64,000 bases of DNA from Paraflavitalea sp. CAU 1676 (GTDB taxonomy: Bacteria > Bacteroidota > Bacteroidia > Chitinophagales > Chitinophagaceae): positions 372,001 through 436,000 of the forward strand of contig NZ_JARHUJ010000006.1 in assembly GCF_029223285.1 (NCBI RefSeq), given 5' to 3'. Positions within the stretch are counted from its first letter, which is position 1. The number at the start of each line of letters is the position of its first letter. Shown here piece after piece: positions 24,245 to 33,014 of this stretch. The translations under genes and the position numbers were made by a program. Under the pieces are notes generated by a model that saw only the letters and a list, made by a program, of their open reading frames with translations, had not been told where the DNA came from and searched no databases.

Positions 24245-25771
24245 CTACAGCGTGCCGGTTTCCAGAAATTTTACCCAGTCTTCATACATTTTGCCCTTCA
24301 TCACACGGGGAAATTTATGTTGTCCGCCAATCTTTCCTTTGAGGCGCATAAATTCCATGAAGCTGGATTCGGGGAGTATTTTAAGGTAAACATCTTTCAG
24401 GGCGCTGTTCCTTTCTACCGCATAGTCGTCGTTCAGGTCTTTTAATTTTTCATCGATCTTCTGCCGCACAATCTCGGCATCCAGCTGGTCGTCGCAGGCA
24501 ATATACCATTGGTGCGCAAAGAAAAGACCATGGGGTACGCCGGCCACGGTGTACTCCGGAATGCAGAGGTTCATTTCATCGGCCACCAGCTGAACCGCTT
24601 TGTTCATATTATCAACGCTCAGGTGCTCGCCTACGAGACTGAGGAAGTGTTTGGTGCGGCCGGTGATGATGATCTCGCATTTTTCTTTGTCTACAAAACG
24701 AACGGTATCGCCGATCAGGTAACGCCAGGCGCCGGCGGTGGTGCTGATCAGGATGGCGTAGTCCTTTCCTTCCTCCACCTCGTGGATCATAAGTGCTTCG
24801 GCATCTTCGGCGATATTGCCGTCGCTGTCGAAATTCTTATCGTTGAAGGGAACAAACTCGAAAAAGATATGATCGTTCAACGACAGGTGCATGCCTTTGG
24901 CAAACTGCCTGTCCTGGTAGGCGATAAATCCTTCTGAGGCGAGGTACGTTTCAATATAGGTGAGTGGCTTGGCCACCAGTTTCTCGAATCCTTTTTTATA
25001 CGGTTCGAACGATACGCCGCCATGCACGAAGAAGGCCAGGTTGGGCCACATATCGTGAATGGATTTGAGGTTGTAACGTTCAATGATCTTTTCCATGCAC
25101 ATCTGGATCCAGGCGGGCACACCCACTACAAAGCCGATATCCCAGTTGGGGGCCTCTTCCACGATGGCCTCGATCTTACTGTTCCAGTCTTTGGTACGGG
25201 CGATCTTTTTGCCGGGCTTATAGAAAGGCGAGAACCAGAAAGGTACTTTCTTGGCGGTAATGCCGCTAAGGTCGCCGGCATAGTAGCCCGGGCCTTTTTG
25301 CAGATCGGTGCTGCCGCCGAGCATCAACCATCCCTTACCAATGCTTTTTACGGAGATATCGTGATAAGTACGCAGGCTCAATAGCTGCTTGATCATCACG
25401 ATCTTGTTACCGCGCATCAGGTCATTGGTGATGGGGAGGTATTTACTGGCCGATTCGGAGGTACCGGAGCTGAGGGCAAAGAATTTGATCTTGCCTGGCC
25501 AGCAGATATCGGGTCGGCCTTCGAGGGTTTTATGCCACCAGGCGTCGTATATTTTATTATAGTCGTAAGTGGGAACGAGTTGTTGAAATTTCTTACCGGC
25601 ATGTTTGCTCAGCAGGATCTCATCAAAGCGGTACTTCTGCCCGAATTCGGTAAAGCGGGCTTTCTTGAGCAATTTCCTCAATACCCTAATCTGTTGCCTG
25701 CGGGGTGAACGTGCAGGCAATCGCAAGGCTTTTGCTATCGAGGGGGGTAAGGAAATATCAATTAATGCCAT
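24245..25771 (-). CDS. GH3 auxin-promoter-family acyl-adenylating enzyme
   Basis: 508 residues. The GH3 family (PF03321) is shown by the N-terminal helix pair, the nucleotide-binding FALSSGTSESASKYLPIT (about residues 94-111), YLASEGFIAYQD, the FVPF segment and WRYLIGDTVRFVDKEKCEIIITGRTKHFLS. Plant GH3 enzymes adenylate acyl acids and join them to amino acids. The bacterial homologues are widespread in Bacteroidota but their substrates are unknown. Length fits the family, and all adenylation motifs I can identify are intact. Confidence 0.9.
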   Translation of the reverse strand: MALIDISLPPSIAKALRLPARSPRRQQIRVLRKLLKKARFTEFGQKYRFDEILLSKHAGKKFQQLVPTYDYNKIYDAWWHKTLEGRPDICWPGKIKFFALSSGTSESASKYLPITNDLMRGNKIVMIKQLLSLRTYHDISVKSIGKGWLMLGGSTDLQKGPGYYAGDLSGITAKKVPFWFSPFYKPGKKIARTKDWNSKIEAIVEEAPNWDIGFVVGVPAWIQMCMEKIIERYNLKSIHDMWPNLAFFVHGGVSFEPYKKGFEKLVAKPLTYIETYLASEGFIAYQDRQFAKGMHLSLNDHIFFEFVPFNDKNFDSDGNIAEDAEALMIHEVEEGKDYAILISTTAGAWRYLIGDTVRFVDKEKCEIIITGRTKHFLSLVGEHLSVDNMNKAVQLVADEMNLCIPEYTVAGVPHGLFFAHQWYIACDDQLDAEIVRQKIDEKLKDLNDDYAVERNSALKDVYLKILPESSFMEFMRLKGKIGGQHKFPRVMKGKMYEDWVKFLETGTL

Positions 25772-25952
25772 TAGGTTCTTAGCCGGTTTGGTCAGGCAAA
25801 TTCAAAATTAAGGGATTACAGGGAATTGTAATGCTTAAATGGCCATGGCAGGGGGTGCAACTGTCAAAAAGTCGGCTATACTTTAACTTTTTAGAGGGAA
25901 ATATGGGGTGCTACGCGGTCGTTTAACCGCAAAAACCTGCAACTCTATCAAA

Positions 25953-26516
25953 ATGAAAGGGATCAGCACGAAACTAAACCCGATAACTGACGGCTGGTTG
26001 GCCCTCCTCTTTCTCTTGATTATTTGTTTTACACAGCTGAGTGCAATCGGCCAAAGTGGAAAGGGACGGCTAAAGGGTCTGGATTCTTTAAAAGGTAAGT
26101 TGCCGCTGCCGGTGGATCGATTTTGTGAGCTGGACACTTATGAGCGCCGGAACGGGCGGCTTTCTTCCGAGTTGAACATAGCCTGCCCGCCACATTACGG
26201 ACTAATTTTCTATTCCGACAGTGTAATGCTGTTAAAAGCATCGGGGCCGGGCAAAGTGTTGTCCGTTTTTGAGGTCGATGGAACGCGGGCCGTTTTCATT
26301 CAAACAGAAGGTTACTTCTTTTCCTACGCGAATTTGGATACTGCTTTTGTAAAGCGGGGCGATCTAATTCAGACTGCTCAACCGATAGGAAAAATAACAT
26401 CGACAAACAGTGATGGCTTATATGAATTAGAGGTCTGGATGTCCGACCTCGATAAACAGATCGATCCCTATCCCTGGTTCAACTTCGCAACGGCAAAGCG
26501 TCGACTCCGCCAGTGA
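25953..26516 (+). CDS. Degenerate M23 (LytM-like) secreted protein, probably not catalytic
   Basis: 187 residues from the ATG at 25953; a GTG at 25908 adds 15 unlikely residues. Signal/anchor about 15-34. Residues 85-185 follow the LytM layout: GPGKVLSVFEVDGTRAVFIQ, then GYFFSYANLDTAFVKRGD, then PIGKI, then YELEVWMSD. All zinc ligands are replaced: the HxxxD motif is absent, YAHL reads YANL, and HLHF reads YELEV. Dead M23 domains of the EnvC/NlpD type activate amidases, so a regulatory role in cell-wall cutting is the best inference. Divergent from the GH3-type gene. Confidence 0.7.
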   Translation: MKGISTKLNPITDGWLALLFLLIICFTQLSAIGQSGKGRLKGLDSLKGKLPLPVDRFCELDTYERRNGRLSSELNIACPPHYGLIFYSDSVMLLKASGPGKVLSVFEVDGTRAVFIQTEGYFFSYANLDTAFVKRGDLIQTAQPIGKITSTNSDGLYELEVWMSDLDKQIDPYPWFNFATAKRRLRQ

Positions 26517-26610
26517 TGCATTTAGACCTCGTACTTTTATGCCGGCGATTTTCCCTTTCCACTATTACAAGTAACTATTTATAGTATTTCTAAATCCATT
26601 TCTCCTCATT

Positions 26611-26686
26611 TCCCGTAGATATCCCCTATATGCCCCGATATTATCCCGATGATATCAGGTTATTTAAAGGATCGGGATATCTGCGG
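26611..26686. repeat. Inverted-repeat cluster in the gap before the unknown gene
   Basis: CCCGTAGATATCCC (26611-26624) and GGGATATCTGCGGG (26673-26686) match in 13 of 14 positions as an inverted repeat. Inside, TATCCCGAT (26641-26649) can pair with ATCGGGATA (26670-26678), giving an alternative stem. The GATATC word recurs. There is no U-run on either side, so it looks more like an operator or RNA switch region than a terminator. It lies about 120-190 bases upstream of the start at 26805. Confidence 0.45.
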
Positions 26687-26804
26687 GGAACCAACCAAAA
26701 ATGCTTTGCTTACCTGTCCGGGGTCAGGCAAATGTTTTTTCTACCAGCCAGCCACATGCAGATCGTGACTATGTATTTGCACATCAATTAAAACCTTCTG
26801 TCTC

Positions 26805-27614
26805 ATGGCTAAAATTGTAGCCGGGCTTGGCCTCGGCATCCTCGGAACCATCGACGGTCTTTCTATCTACAAAATGCGCGGAGTTGAACATCCCGTTATC
26901 CGGCGTAAAGGCGGTCCTTCGAAAGAAAAGATCAGGACCGATCCCAAACTTCACCAGGTACGCAATAATATCTCGGAGTTTGCAGGACGCGCCAAAGCTG
27001 CGAAGTACATTATGCGCGCATTACAGGATCAAAAACCGCTGGCCGATCACAATATCGCCGGGCGGTTGAACGCGATGATGATGCCTATCCAGGTTTTGGA
27101 TGGCGAAAATGACTGGGCCAAAAGAAGCGTTCGGTTATCGGCCTATCCGCAGCTGTTAAATGGCTTTTCACTGAACCGGAATAATCCTTTCGATTCAACG
27201 ATCCGGTTTCCACTCGATTTTTACTTAAGCCGCGAAACGGGAGCTGCGACAGTGCAAATACCCGATCTGCTGCCGGGGATCAGCTTTTTCGCGCCAGATA
27301 TCTATCCATGGTTCCGCGTCATCGTATCGCTGGGTTTGGTGCCCGATGTGGTATTTGCCGAAGAGGGAAAAAAGTACATGCCCGTAGATTTCCTGTATGA
27401 AAAGATCCCTGTTGTTACAGCAAAAACCTCCTGGTACCCGGTAGCTGAAGGAAGTATTGGGACTGTATTGGACCTCGCCATTCCTTCTTTGCCCGGTAAA
27501 AGTGACTATACCTTAGTACTAAGTGCCGGTATATCCTACGGGAAGCAACAAACAAATGAACTTATCATACAAGCACGGCATGCAGGATGTGCAAAGGTTT
27601 TGGTGGCCTGTTAA
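26805..27614 (+). CDS. Unknown protein with Gly-rich N-terminus
   Basis: 269 residues, no signal peptide. The first 70 residues (MAKIVAGLGLGILGTIDG, then YKMRGVEHPVIRRKGGPSKE, then VRNNISEFAGRAKAAKYI) resemble the opening of Bacteroidota DUF6266-like proteins (G-x-LG-x3-G, Y-x-R, a charged loop, then an N-x-F-A-x-A helix). The rest is beta-rich with aromatic residues (FPLDFYLSRETGAATVQIPD, then ISFFAPDIYPWFRV). No catalytic motif is visible. The family assignment is tentative and the function unknown. A strong stem-loop follows. Confidence 0.65.
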   Translation: MAKIVAGLGLGILGTIDGLSIYKMRGVEHPVIRRKGGPSKEKIRTDPKLHQVRNNISEFAGRAKAAKYIMRALQDQKPLADHNIAGRLNAMMMPIQVLDGENDWAKRSVRLSAYPQLLNGFSLNRNNPFDSTIRFPLDFYLSRETGAATVQIPDLLPGISFFAPDIYPWFRVIVSLGLVPDVVFAEEGKKYMPVDFLYEKIPVVTAKTSWYPVAEGSIGTVLDLAIPSLPGKSDYTLVLSAGISYGKQQTNELIIQARHAGCAKVLVAC

Positions 27615-27623
27615 CCTGCCTGC

Positions 27624-27661
27624 TAAAAAAAGGATCGCCGGGCCCCAACGCCCGGCGATCC
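27624..27661 (-). terminator. Strong terminator shared by convergent genes
   Basis: GGATCGCCGGGC (27632-27643) and GCCCGGCGATCC (27650-27661) form a perfect 12-bp stem. The A-run before it (27625-27631) is a U-run on the minus strand, so it mainly ends the glycosyltransferase transcript. On the plus side only TAATAATATTTT follows. Confidence 0.75.
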
Positions 27662-27729
27662 TAATAATATTTTATCGACTGTGCCAGCCCAGTTTTAAAG
27701 TGGTGATTAATTACGCCTATCCATAGTTG

Positions 27730-28896
27730 TCACGATAAGGTTGTGCCCCGCCGATCCTTCCTGGTACTGGCGACAGCACTACGGGTTCGAAATCCATGGA
27801 TAAAGATCTTACCCGAACCATTTGAAGCGGAAAGTTTCCCGATAAGAGATGTATAAGAAAATGTTGCGCCTTCACAGAGAACTTGAGCTGCACCGTTCAC
27901 CGGATCACCGGCTACTTGTACGAGGTTGCCAGCCGCAATGGCCTTTATTTCATTGGCAGAGTTTTCATCGCCCACATAGGATAGTTTTGATACCTGGCTT
28001 ACACCTTCCGGATCATTGGCTGCTATTGCGCCCGGCCCTGCCAGGTTCCTGAGCTTAATAAAACCCCGCAGCAACTGTTTGTACCACCAGGCTCCGATTC
28101 CTTTAAAATGCTTATCCACAAAAAGGATCATGGCCGTATAAAATAACCGGGTGTAACGGGCATCGCGGCGGGTACTTTCGCCCTTGAAATGAATGATAAC
28201 CGGAGCGGGTAAAAAATAATTCGTGTATCCGGCCTGCTGGATCCGGTAGCTCAGGTCGATGTCTTCGGCGTACATGAAAAAACGTTCGTCGAATCCACCT
28301 GTCTGGTCGAGTACTTCTTTGCGCACCCACATAAAAGCGCCCGATATCACATCTATTTCGTGCACGGAAGCAGGCGACAAATGGCCTGCATAATAGCGTG
28401 CAAACAGTTTTGATGTAGGGAAACCGGCTGTGAGGCCAGTCATTTTACAAAACGACACCCAGGGTGTAGGAAACGCCCGTTTCGATTCGGGCAGGTATTT
28501 TCCACTGCCGTCGATCATGTACACACCCAGCGCACCAGCCCGCGGATGGTCTTCCATGAATTGGAGGCATTGGTGAAATGCCGCTTCCGGTACGATCGTG
28601 TCGGGATTCAGGTACAACACATATTTTCCGGTGCAATGCTGCAGTGCCTGGTTATTGGCCCGCGCAAAGCCTTTATTCTCCGTGTTGGTGATAAAACTTA
28701 CAAAGGGAAATCGGGCCTGCAGGTATTCAACACTGCCATCTGTAGATTGGTTGTCGACCACCCAAACCTCTGTTTGCCCGCGTAAAATATTTTCTTCCTG
28801 ACCAGCCCGGTGGCCTATTGCCTTTTCGACCGAACAAAGGCATTGTTCCAGAAAGTACTTTACATTATAATTTACAATAATTACAGACAGCAGCAT
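27730..28896 (-). CDS. Family 2 glycosyltransferase
   Basis: 388 residues from the ATG at 28896 (MLLSVIIVNYN is the usual GT2 start); an in-frame start at 28938 adds 14 residues. The GT-A domain shows SVIIVNYNVKYFLEQCL, the nucleotide-binding VVDNQSTDGS, NKGFARANNQAL, the DxD-type LNPDT and ERFFMYAEDIDLSYRI (catalytic ED). It is related to rhamnosyltransferase-like enzymes for surface polysaccharide. A C-terminal extension of about 90 residues after the transferase domain (ANEIKAIAAGNLVQVAGD onward) is beta-rich and of unknown role. Confidence 0.9.
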   Translation of the reverse strand: MLLSVIIVNYNVKYFLEQCLCSVEKAIGHRAGQEENILRGQTEVWVVDNQSTDGSVEYLQARFPFVSFITNTENKGFARANNQALQHCTGKYVLYLNPDTIVPEAAFHQCLQFMEDHPRAGALGVYMIDGSGKYLPESKRAFPTPWVSFCKMTGLTAGFPTSKLFARYYAGHLSPASVHEIDVISGAFMWVRKEVLDQTGGFDERFFMYAEDIDLSYRIQQAGYTNYFLPAPVIIHFKGESTRRDARYTRLFYTAMILFVDKHFKGIGAWWYKQLLRGFIKLRNLAGPGAIAANDPEGVSQVSKLSYVGDENSANEIKAIAAGNLVQVAGDPVNGAAQVLCEGATFSYTSLIGKLSASNGSGKIFIHGFRTRSAVASTRKDRRGTTLS

Positions 28897-29208
28897 AGCC
28901 GAACGAAAATACGGCCGATCATCGACTTTCTCAACCATCCCTACCCGACCCGCAAAGAATTCGGACCAACGCCGTTTTAAATGACAGCTATATCAAACAT
29001 GTTGTTGGCGGTTTTGCTTTTCCCGACAGGGACCATGCAAAAAGTAAACTGCATTAAAAAGGGTCGTTTCCGACGCAATGGCGTGATTGCCAGAACACCG
29101 CGGTGTAAAGGGTGGCAAGGGCCTGTTTGCGCTTCTTATGCCCTCAAATAGATGTATTTGTGATTTATCTGTTTAAAAATATACGGTGGTGCGTATTGTT
29201 CATAATTC

Positions 29209-29216
29209 TATATTTG
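29209..29216 (+). promoter_or_regulatory. Candidate -7 element of dnaN
   Basis: TATATTTG is a TAnnTTTG match ending 20 bases before the ATG at 29237. The 340-base divergent gap 28897-29236 between the glycosyltransferase and dnaN shows nothing else I can name. Confidence 0.4.
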
Positions 29217-29236
29217 CTCAAATCTTTAACCAGCTT

Positions 29237-30352
29237 ATGAAGTTCATCGTTTCTTCTTCGGCTTTATTGAAACAGTTACAGCAGATTAGTGGTGTTATCA
29301 ACGCCAACACGGTTTTGCCCATTTTGGAAGATTTTTTGTTCGAGATCGATAAGAACAGACTCACTGTGGTGGCTACCGACCTCGAAACTGTGATGAAAGT
29401 GCAAATGGATGTTGAAGCCAAGGATACCGGCCGCGTTTGTATTCCTGCCAAGATCCTGATGGACTCGCTGAAAAATATTCCCGATCAGCCGCTCACCTTC
29501 AATATTGATAAAAATTACAGTGTAGAGATCACCAGTGATAACGGAAAGTACAAGGTGATGGGTGAAAATCCAGACAATTTCCCCAAAGAGCCCGTAGCTG
29601 ATGATACATCGAACTTTACGATCAGTTCGGCCGCTTTGGTGACTGCCATTAACAAGACCCTGTTTGCCGTGAGCAGCGACGACCTTCGCCCTGCCATGAC
29701 TGGTGTTTTCTTTGAGATGGATAAAAAAGGACTGCAGTTCGTTGCTACCGACGCACACCGCCTGGTTCGTTACAAACGCAAGGATGTAAGCTGCCCCAAG
29801 ACCGATTCACTGATCGTTCCCAAAAAGCCGCTGAACCTGTTGAAGGGCGCCCTGCCGGTAAATGAAGATGAGCTGACTGTTAGCTACAACAGCAACCACC
29901 TTTTTGTAAAGCATGGTACCACCCAAATGAGCTGTCGCCTCATCGACGCCCGTTTTCCGGACTATAAAGTGGTTATCCCTGCCGACAATCCTTATAAACT
30001 GACCATCACCAAGAGCGATTTTCAAAGTGCCCTGCGCCGTGTTAGCGTGTTCAGTAACAAGAGCACCAACCAGGTAGTATTGAATATCAGCGGCAGCGAG
30101 CTGCAACTGGCCGCACAAGACGTTGATTTCTCATTCGAGGGTACTGAAAGAATGAAATGTCAATATGATGGCGAAGACCTGGCCATTGCTTTCAATGCCA
30201 AATTCCTCATCGAAATGCTGAATGCTGCAGAAAGTGATGATGTGGTGGTGGAGCTCTCCACACCTACCAAAGCAGGCATCATCAAGCCAACCGAGCAGGA
30301 TGAAAATGAAGAGATGCTGATGCTGGTAATGCCATTGATGCTCAACAGCTAA
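29237..30352 (+). CDS. dnaN: DNA polymerase III beta clamp
   Basis: 371 residues from the ATG at 29237; the upstream in-frame extension is not conserved. Three clamp domains of about 120 residues each are visible: MKFIVSSSALLKQLQQISGV, then a middle domain with RPAMTGVFFEMD and FVATDAHRLVRYK, then YKLTITKSDFQSALRRVSVF. The C-terminal MPLML is the hydrophobic clamp end near the partner-binding pocket. It forms the ring that tethers polymerase III to DNA. It is not next to dnaA or recF here, as often in Bacteroidota. A perfect terminator follows. Confidence 0.97.
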   Translation: MKFIVSSSALLKQLQQISGVINANTVLPILEDFLFEIDKNRLTVVATDLETVMKVQMDVEAKDTGRVCIPAKILMDSLKNIPDQPLTFNIDKNYSVEITSDNGKYKVMGENPDNFPKEPVADDTSNFTISSAALVTAINKTLFAVSSDDLRPAMTGVFFEMDKKGLQFVATDAHRLVRYKRKDVSCPKTDSLIVPKKPLNLLKGALPVNEDELTVSYNSNHLFVKHGTTQMSCRLIDARFPDYKVVIPADNPYKLTITKSDFQSALRRVSVFSNKSTNQVVLNISGSELQLAAQDVDFSFEGTERMKCQYDGEDLAIAFNAKFLIEMLNAAESDDVVVELSTPTKAGIIKPTEQDENEEMLMLVMPLMLNS

Positions 30353-30406
30353 TAGACCGATCTTATTGGCCTGCCAGCTATTGTGGTAGCGGCGTTAAAA
30401 CGATAC

Positions 30407-30433
30407 AAGCCGGATAGTTTATCCGGCTTTTTC
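30407..30433 (+). terminator. Terminator after dnaN
   Basis: AAGCCGGATA (30407-30416), loop GTT, TATCCGGCTT (30420-30429), then TTT: a perfect 10-bp stem with U-run. Confidence 0.85.
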
Positions 30434-30471
30434 ATTTACCTTTCAGGAGCGTTTTCAACACTCAAAACGGA

Positions 30472-30888
30472 ATGCCTGTGTTTGTTGTTCTCCGATCGTT
30501 TGATAATTATATTCCGGCCAACCTGATGCTGCAACGCCTCGAAGCAGAACATATCCGCGCCTATTTGCAGGATGAACATACCCCCATCCTTACCAATCCG
30601 GTAGGGAGTATCCGGTTGATGGTGCATGAAGCGCAGGTGGGGCGCGCCCTGGATCTGCTTGACCGGTTTGACCAAACCTACCGGCAATCGCTTACTTGTC
30701 CCAAATGCAGCTCGACCAACGTGCATTATGTAACTCAGGGCGAACCACCGAAAAGCCTGCTCACCCTCATTTTTTCCTGGATCTCGGGCAAACAGCCCAT
30801 CTCCCTGCACCAAGTGTACCATTGTTTCGACTGCAGGTTCGAATTTGAAGACCTGCCCAATAAACAAGAAGAACAATTATTGCCCTGA
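30472..30888 (+). CDS. DUF2007 domain protein with C-terminal zinc ribbon
   Basis: 138 residues. Residues 1-70 fit the DUF2007 signal-transducing domain (PF09413): FVVLRSFDNYIPANLMLQRL, then IRAYLQDE, then IRLMVHEAQVGRALDLL. Residues 80-130 form a zinc ribbon with C-x2-C (CPKC) and C-x2-C (CFDC). DUF2007 resembles a PII-like fold. The fusion with a zinc ribbon suggests a protein- or nucleic-acid-binding adaptor. The function is unknown. Confidence 0.85.
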   Translation: MPVFVVLRSFDNYIPANLMLQRLEAEHIRAYLQDEHTPILTNPVGSIRLMVHEAQVGRALDLLDRFDQTYRQSLTCPKCSSTNVHYVTQGEPPKSLLTLIFSWISGKQPISLHQVYHCFDCRFEFEDLPNKQEEQLLP

Positions 30889-30963
30889 TTGCCGGCCTGC
30901 GGCTGCGTAAACCCACATCCACCCTGCTTTTCCCGATTTTTACCGTAAATTACCATTGAAACG

Positions 30964-31794
30964 ATGCAAGTGCCTATGGAGTCCTTCATGCAATTTTGGG
31001 AGCATATTGAAAGCTGGCAGCGGATGGCCATTCTGCTGGGCGGTATGGTGTTCTTCTGGCTGCTGGAAGGCTACTACCCCATGATCCGGTTCTCCTTCAA
31101 ACGGTACAGGCATGCCGGCGTAAACCTGCTCTTTCTTCTTACCACGGTTATTTTGAATTTATTACTGGGCAGCATCACCATCGCCGTTTGCAGATGGGTT
31201 ACTGTAAATGACATTGGCCTGTTAAACTGGCTTTCGCTTCCGTTGTGGGCCAATATGCTGTTGGGGCTTTTCTTTATGGATTTCTTTGGTCAGTATGCCC
31301 CTCATTATGCCATGCACAAGATAAAATGGATGTGGAAATTTCACATGATCCATCACAGCGACACCAAGGTCGATGTAACTACCGGTACCCGGCATCATCC
31401 CGGTGAATGGCTTTTCCGCGAAGCCACTACGATTGTTGGCGCCCTGGTGCTGGGGCTTCCGATCGGCATGTATTTTTTATACCGCAGTATGGCGGCGATC
31501 TTCACGCATTTCAACCATGCCAATATCCGGGTACCGGTATGGCTCGATAAGCCCATCAGCTGGATATTCGTATCGCCCAATATGCACAAGGTTCATCACC
31601 ATTATAAACGCCCTTACACAGATACGAATTATGCTAATATTTTCTCCCTGTGGGATCGTATCTTTGGCACCTTCGCTTATGAAGATCCAAGGAACCTGCA
31701 GTATGGGCTCGATGTACTGGACAGCAACACCGATGAGAACCTTAAATATCAACTCCGACTTCCTTTTGACAATACCATCAAGACCGACTACTGA
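30964..31794 (+). CDS. Sterol desaturase/fatty acid hydroxylase family membrane enzyme
   Basis: 276 residues with four or five membrane helices. The di-iron histidine clusters are HYAMHKIKWMWKFHMIHH (HxxxH plus HxxHH), HHPGEW, HFNHAN and HKVHHHYKRP, the order seen in PF04116. These enzymes hydroxylate or desaturate lipids using oxygen. The substrate could be a sphingolipid, sulfonolipid or carotenoid, all plausible for this phylum, but is not readable here. There is no signal peptide. Confidence 0.9.
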   Translation: MQVPMESFMQFWEHIESWQRMAILLGGMVFFWLLEGYYPMIRFSFKRYRHAGVNLLFLLTTVILNLLLGSITIAVCRWVTVNDIGLLNWLSLPLWANMLLGLFFMDFFGQYAPHYAMHKIKWMWKFHMIHHSDTKVDVTTGTRHHPGEWLFREATTIVGALVLGLPIGMYFLYRSMAAIFTHFNHANIRVPVWLDKPISWIFVSPNMHKVHHHYKRPYTDTNYANIFSLWDRIFGTFAYEDPRNLQYGLDVLDSNTDENLKYQLRLPFDNTIKTDY

Positions 31795-31834
31795 CCTAAG
31801 TTGAAAGACCCCAATTCTCATAGAAAAGGTAATC

Positions 31835-32914
31835 ATGAAAAAGTTGTGCTGTATTGTACTTTGGATGGTATGCTGTGCCCCTGCTTTCTCCCAGGCTTTT
31901 TCGCTCATAGCAGATAGTATTCGCAAATACCGTGGCGTGCCTGGTTTAGTATATGCTGTTTTTGATGCTGATCAGGTGCTTGATATCGGCGCTTCTGGTG
32001 TCAGGGAGTTTCGCAAAAAAGACAGCATCCGCATTACCGACCGCTTTTATACAGGTTCAAACTCCACTGCCTTTACTGCCTATGTAGGTGCCAAGCTCAT
32101 TGAAGCTGGTAAATTGTCGTGGAATACATCGATTGTGAAGGCGCTTCCCGAAGTGAATGGGAAGACCATGAAATTATACCATACAGTAACGCTGCGTCAG
32201 TTGCTGGCGCAAAGAGCCGGCATTCGACCTTACACCCAGCCCGATGATTTTAAAGAATTGCCCCGGATCGCCGGCTCCAAAACCGAGCAACGCAGAAGTT
32301 TCGCGACACTGGTACTGAAAAACCCGCCCTTATTGATCATCGATAGCAGTCAGCCCGTGTATTCAGCAGCCGGTACCGTGATAGCGGCTTCCATGATGGA
32401 AAAAACTTCCGGCAAATCGTGGGAAGAACTAATTGGGATATACATCAACAAGCCGCTCAATATCGCTGCCCGTTTTGGCCAGCCAAGGTTATCCGATTCT
32501 CTGCAGCCAGCGGGTCACGGCGAGTCGATGGGTATTTTGCAGGCCGGCCTGGCATCAACCACCATGACCTATATAGCTCCTGCTACCGATATCAACATAT
32601 CGCTCAAGGACTACATCGTTTTCATGCAGGATATGCTGAAGGCGCTTGAGCACAAACGATCCAACATCAGCGCTGCATCCGCTGAGTTATTGCTGAACCC
32701 ACAACCCGGCCTGTCTATGGGTTGGGAAACAGATAGCTGGAAAAAAATGCGCATCCACTATTACCTGGGCCGCAGCGACCTGTTCAGCAACTACACGACC
32801 ATCATCCGGGAAAAGAAGATCGGCATTATTGTACTTTGCAATAGCGGCACGGTAAGCGGCAAATCGGCCGTGTTGAACTTTGGCCGCCTGCTGCGTGAAT
32901 ACTATTGCCGGTAG
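31835..32914 (+). CDS. Beta-lactamase/serine-hydrolase-fold protein with altered active site
   Basis: 359 residues, signal peptide about 1-20. The class C/esterase beta-lactamase fold is visible (GVPGLVYAVFDADQV, LRQLLAQRAGI, YSAAGTVIAASMMEK, IHYYLGRSD). The active site is changed: the S-x-x-K motif reads S75-N-S-T78, so the general-base Lys is Thr. The Y-x-N motif reads Y176-S-A178. The HxG-type third motif is not recognisable. It is therefore probably a non-hydrolytic binding protein or works by a different mechanism. The reading frame is intact and no frameshift is seen. Confidence 0.8.
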   Translation: MKKLCCIVLWMVCCAPAFSQAFSLIADSIRKYRGVPGLVYAVFDADQVLDIGASGVREFRKKDSIRITDRFYTGSNSTAFTAYVGAKLIEAGKLSWNTSIVKALPEVNGKTMKLYHTVTLRQLLAQRAGIRPYTQPDDFKELPRIAGSKTEQRRSFATLVLKNPPLLIIDSSQPVYSAAGTVIAASMMEKTSGKSWEELIGIYINKPLNIAARFGQPRLSDSLQPAGHGESMGILQAGLASTTMTYIAPATDINISLKDYIVFMQDMLKALEHKRSNISAASAELLLNPQPGLSMGWETDSWKKMRIHYYLGRSDLFSNYTTIIREKKIGIIVLCNSGTVSGKSAVLNFGRLLREYYCR

Positions 32915-33014
32915 TTTATCGGCCGAACGCTGTTTGCCGGACCTGGTTAACCGCCACCCGGTGCATCCTTAAATTTGCGGGCAACCGTTATCTTTACAGC
33001 ACGAAATACTACAT

